Assembly: GCF_000165425.1 (NCBI RefSeq)
Contig: NW_001798991.1
Span: 62,001 to 126,000 of the forward strand
Origin: Paramecium tetraurelia
Taxonomy: Eukaryota; Ciliophora; Oligohymenophorea; Peniculida; Parameciidae
Reading direction: 5' to 3'
Length of the DNA stretch: 64,000 nucleotides
Under the pieces are notes generated by a model. That model was not told where the DNA came from and did not search any database. It saw nothing but the letters and a program-made list of their open reading frames with translations. A program made the position numbers and the translations under genes. Shown piece by piece: positions 60,378-64,000 of the stretch. Position 1 is the stretch's first letter. Every line of letters starts with the position of its first letter.

Positions 60378-61970
60378 ATGATTGTAAACTAAAATTCTTA
60401 ATTGGAAATGTTAAAGGAAGCGATGAAAGAAAATATCAATTTACTTACATAATGCAAAAAGAGTGAAATCTTGGAATTCAATCATTATTATGTAGGTTTA
60501 CAGTATCTATTTTGTTTGGTACATAAACTAAAAATCTTTATCATTGATAAGACCTATACATATGAGAACATGAGTTTGTTGCAGAGTCAATATATAAATG
60601 TCCATTATCGAACTTAATTGATTCAAACCTTGTTGGATGATTACTATTATTCGGAAAAGAAAGTTCTTTAAACTTACGAAGAAATGAAATAGAAGATAAT
60701 TGAAAAATATTCTGAGTAGAATATTCCACTATTAAACATTTCCAATGAAATTAAGGGTCTTCAAGGATAATATCAATTTAACTTATCTAATATAAACATC
60801 AAAGACTAACATAAACTGGATTTTAGTTGTGTGGAAGAGGACTTGCAAAATAATGCACTTTTTAAGAAGGCCATGCATGAATGGTATTCAAATTATGAAA
60901 ATAAACTTGACTCTTTTATAGCTATTTAAACACAACAACTTACTGTTAAAACTTAGTTACATGAATTAATAATAATATAATATTGGTTATTGAATACTTC
61001 AATATATGAATCAAAGGAGAAAGGTGAGAAAAGTGAAACAGAATTAGTAACTTAAAAATATAAGAGTTTATATTACTTTTTAATTTTGAATTAATAAAAA
61101 TACAAAATTGAAGTAACCCAACAATAATTAGAACTCTTTATTTGTTTGTTGAATAGCAATTAGTTTGAAGAATTTATAGAATTAAAAATGAAAAATTTGG
61201 ATTACTTTGAACCCTTAAATTTAGAAGATCAATATCTAGATGATTCAACAATGAAAGTTTAATATTATTAGTTCAAAGATTGCACTTTCAGAATAGTGTA
61301 AAAATTGAACGATGAGTTTAATCAATTGATTTACTCAATAGAAATTTTGGGGATAGAAAATAGGTTTTATTCAGTAATTGACACTGACAATATTCAATTA
61401 CTTGAATTGAGACTCAAAGGGTTTCCTAAATAGGATATGTCAATAATATTTAACGAACCTGATCTGATCTATAAATACTTCATGAGAAAGATCTATCACA
61501 ATTTAAACCCTGAGAGTGATCCTTAAATCCTTAGTAATAAAATTAAGGTAGGGTCCATAATTCTATCAGACCGATCAATTTATTAGCATGCAGCACTCTA
61601 CTTGGGTTGTGATTTAGTTTTTCATTACACAAATGAACAATTTGATAATGTGAATTAAACTCGGATTGGGCATTTTTTCAAACCAGAAAGGTTTGTAGTA
61701 TTTATGAAAGGTGCATCAGTCTTAACAGAGTTATAATTAGTCTTTTTATTAAGAGACAAATAAGAATTATTAGAAAAAGCTTTATTGAAGTCGAATGAAA
61801 AAATAGAATTCGATTTAACAAAATACAATTGCGAACATATGGTATTTGAAATATTAACAAATTTCAAATATTCATCTCAAATTGACCTAAATATATTTAA
61901 AAATGTTGGAGCAAATGTAGCTAAATACTTTGGATTTTTAGGATCTTCTTAATCATTTCAATCAAATTGA
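60378..61970 (+). CDS. LRAT-domain protein with long helical N-terminus
   Basis: Intronless, 530 residues. The first 370 residues are helical and charged (MIVNQNSQLEMLKEAMKENI; KALFKKAMHEWYSNYE-like stretches) with no known domain. The C-terminal 150 residues read as an LRAT/NlpC-P60-type fold: KVGSIILSDRSIYQHAALYL, GCDLVFHYTNEQ, a middle part (GHFFKPERFVVFMKGAS) and the nucleophile motif KYNCEHMVFEILTN, where LRAT and PLAAT enzymes have NCEHF. His (YQHAALY) and Cys are both present, so acyltransferase or phospholipase activity is possible. Substrate unknown. An in-frame ATG at 60408 would shorten it by ten residues; I chose 60378 since the extra residues look coding. Confidence 0.8.
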
Positions 61971-62151
61971 AGTTGATATATAAAATAAAATATAATATTA
62001 TAAATTGCTGTTTGAATTATTAAAATTAAACCAATACTAAAAAGATAAAAATAGCTCCCTATCTACTGCTATGTATTATTATATTGAAATGCAAAAATTC
62101 ATAAATTTTAGATAATATAATATATATTAATTACTTAAATATAACTTATTA

Positions 62152-63671
62152 ATGGATGCTATTAAAAACTTTGCCAATAACCTTACAAATAGAGATCAGA
62201 GCAATAATACCAATGGTAAAATTGTGCCATTGGAGGATAAAGATAAAGAACCACTATCCATAAAAAATCCTTTGGGTAGGTAGTTATAATTTGTTAATGA
62301 AGTATGGCTAATGAATTGCAGATGGCAGCTAGCAAAGGGATGCAAAAGCTCATACAATCAGTGGACAATGCAAAGGCCGATGTCAAATAGGGTTTCACTT
62401 AATTGGATGATAAGTAATTGAAATTTGTAGAAGAATAGATTGAAGCTGATGTTGAAGCAGTACACTCGTTAAATCAACATATGGGCAAGATCAAAGGTGT
62501 TATCATCGGTAATCATAGTGATCGAGAAATTTCGACCCACGGTTAAAGAAGGGCTCAAAGATCCTGATATGTGTTAGTGTGTGAAGAATTTAGTATTTTG
62601 GAGAAACAATATATTAGGTTGATGATACTGTAGATGCAACTTGGCCAGAGATAGTGGATGAAGTTAAATATCAATTGATGTTGTAAATAGCTGATCCTTA
62701 CACAGAAATAGAGGAGAAGAAGCAAACTCTTGCTTGTTTATACCCAATTGTTTGGATAAGGAACTGGTATCTCTATTCAAATTATCCTTATGACAGAAGT
62801 GTTTGGAGACAATATAAAACCATGTATATATATGAGGCTAGAACAACATAGATCTTATTGGTTTTGGTATTTCGTATCATTGATTCCATTTTATGGTGTC
62901 TCATAGTATTTCTATGTCTTGGATTTCATTATGATGGATAAAGGGGATGAATATCAGTTGGTCAAATTTATTTTGAGTTTTAAAACGTAAAACAATACTT
63001 TAATATAGAATGTTCTTCATAACCTAAGGAGTAATGAAGGCTTTGATAGGATATTTTATGCTATATGCCTGCACGACAATGAACTACATTGATAGTGCTT
63101 ACTAATCTGATTGCACAAGGAAGGGTCCAGGAGCCAGCATTGAAGTCTTTTCTGAGGTTATTGGACAAGGCATACAAGTAGTTCTTATTTGGGTGGCCTT
63201 CTTCCTTTTGTCATGCTCAAAATAAAAGGGGAAGCCAGTTTTTCAATATGATGATACTCCTTAATTGAAGGAGGGATGTTTTGAAAGGGGAGGTCGACTG
63301 AAGTACTTTATGTTTTGGGATATCTTTGCTTTGGGAGGCAGCATTGGACTGTTTTGGTTGGTGTATTTGACTTAGGATACTCGTCCTAATTTTGATAATT
63401 CAGGAGATTTTGTATATTACAAATATGATAACAATAGATTTACTTTACTGAAATTTGCTATGGAATGTTGAGTTTCCCATTTTTAATTTTTAATGTTCCT
63501 TTTGTGAACGGGAGATTGACAAAGGCCAAGGCAACTGCTTACGATAGAAAAGGCAATTGTATACCCGCAATTGATGGACTGAGAAAATAAATAAAGAACA
63601 ATCAAGATGAGGAAACGAGTTTTTTGCTGAATACTCTGTCAATAGATGTTGGGGAAGTATTTGATGGTTGA
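62152..63671 (+). CDS. Polytopic membrane protein
   Basis: Introns of 23, 22, 25, 28, 22 and 26 nt leave 1374 nt, 457 residues. A cytosolic N-terminus with a helical stretch (MANELQMAASKGMQKLIQS, DDKQLKFVEEQIEADVEAV) leads to DDTVDATWPEIVDEVKYQ and at least five membrane segments: FWYFVSLIPFYGVSQYFYV, GVMKALIGYFMLYACTTM, VVLIWVAFFLLSC, FMFWDIFALGGSIGLFWLVY, EICYGMLSFPFLIFNVP. A Cys/Gly loop (DCTRKGPGASIEVFSE) lies between helices. Family unknown to me; ciliates have expanded sets of such proteins. Only the splicing and topology are supported here. Confidence 0.75.
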
Positions 63672-63716
63672 TATATATAAAATTTTATATAATTTTGTTA
63701 TAAGAAATTTTAATTC

Positions 63717-64000
63717 ATGAAGAAATCCAACCCCAAAGATAAATTGGAAAACAAAAATCAAGGAAATGTCATTCCTGCCACTCTAATCATTTTTGATAAA
63801 ATTGATGCTCTAAAAGACAATAATACAGTATAAAGTTTACATAATTTAGCAGATTAAGATTGAGATGATATTGAATTACTTGAAAGAACTAACCTTAGGT
63901 TAAACAATCAAAAAAGGGGAATCTTTGACATATGTGTTATGCGGAAAGAAATGGACAATCAATATTGTGGATGTGACACCAATAGCAGAATTAGTTTGTG
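63717..64000 (+). CDS. 5' part of a gene cut by the window end
   Basis: Starts 45 bp after the membrane-protein stop with MKKSNPKDKLENKNQGN. A 22-nt intron (near 63829-63850) removes a frame change and joins to QIKIEMILNYLKELTLG, YVLCGKKWTINIVDVTP at the window edge. The strand-like end looks like the beginning of a folded domain, but too little is present to name it. Confidence 0.6.

Overview
This window reads as macronuclear-type DNA of a ciliate of the Paramecium kind. The genes only make sense if TAA and TAG are glutamine and TGA is the only stop. They are cut by very short introns, mostly 20-33 nt, that begin GT and end AG. The sequence is AT-rich, genes are packed tightly on both strands, and no tRNA, rRNA, CRISPR array, virus-like element or transposon was recognised. 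Assignment to genus is inference from code, introns and gene style. For 14 genes the intron lengths were summed and the spliced length divides by three, which supports those models.

Layout. 0-9 kb: a protein kinase, an RPAP3/SPAG1-like TPR protein, a choline/ethanolamine kinase, a Cys-rich surface protein and an unrecognised coiled-coil protein. 10-18 kb: a SHIPPO-repeat protein, ribosomal proteins uL13 and eL31, a Nudix hydrolase and three poorly known proteins. 19-24 kb: an RBR ubiquitin ligase and a tandem pair of MORN/IQ proteins. 24-34 kb: an ER thioredoxin-domain protein, a START protein, a full-length PH-ORP oxysterol-binding protein and a TTLL tubulin-modifying enzyme. 34-46 kb: a dead dual-specificity phosphatase, a BAH-PHD protein, a cyclic-nucleotide-type K+ channel and a B-box/TPR protein. 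46-64 kb: several unrecognised proteins, an acyl-CoA synthetase, a catalytically empty insulysin-like membrane protein, an LRAT-domain protein, a polytopic membrane protein and the start of one more gene.

The genes do not form an operon. Themes are cilium and cortex (SHIPPO, TTLL, MORN/IQ), lipid handling (choline kinase, START, ORP, acyl-CoA synthetase, LRAT) and signalling.

The most striking structure is the B-box/TPR gene: nine consecutive exons are each exactly 102 nt, one 34-residue TPR per exon, all split in the same phase. The longer gene-poor gaps often hold decayed host genes, seen as open frames broken by in-frame TGA or frame slips (5036-5442, 9123-9572, 18361-19014, 38997-39496, 58290-58660). 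One otherwise convincing START gene carries an in-frame TGA, and two other genes have apparent one-base slips at short homopolymers. These could be real decay or sequence error.
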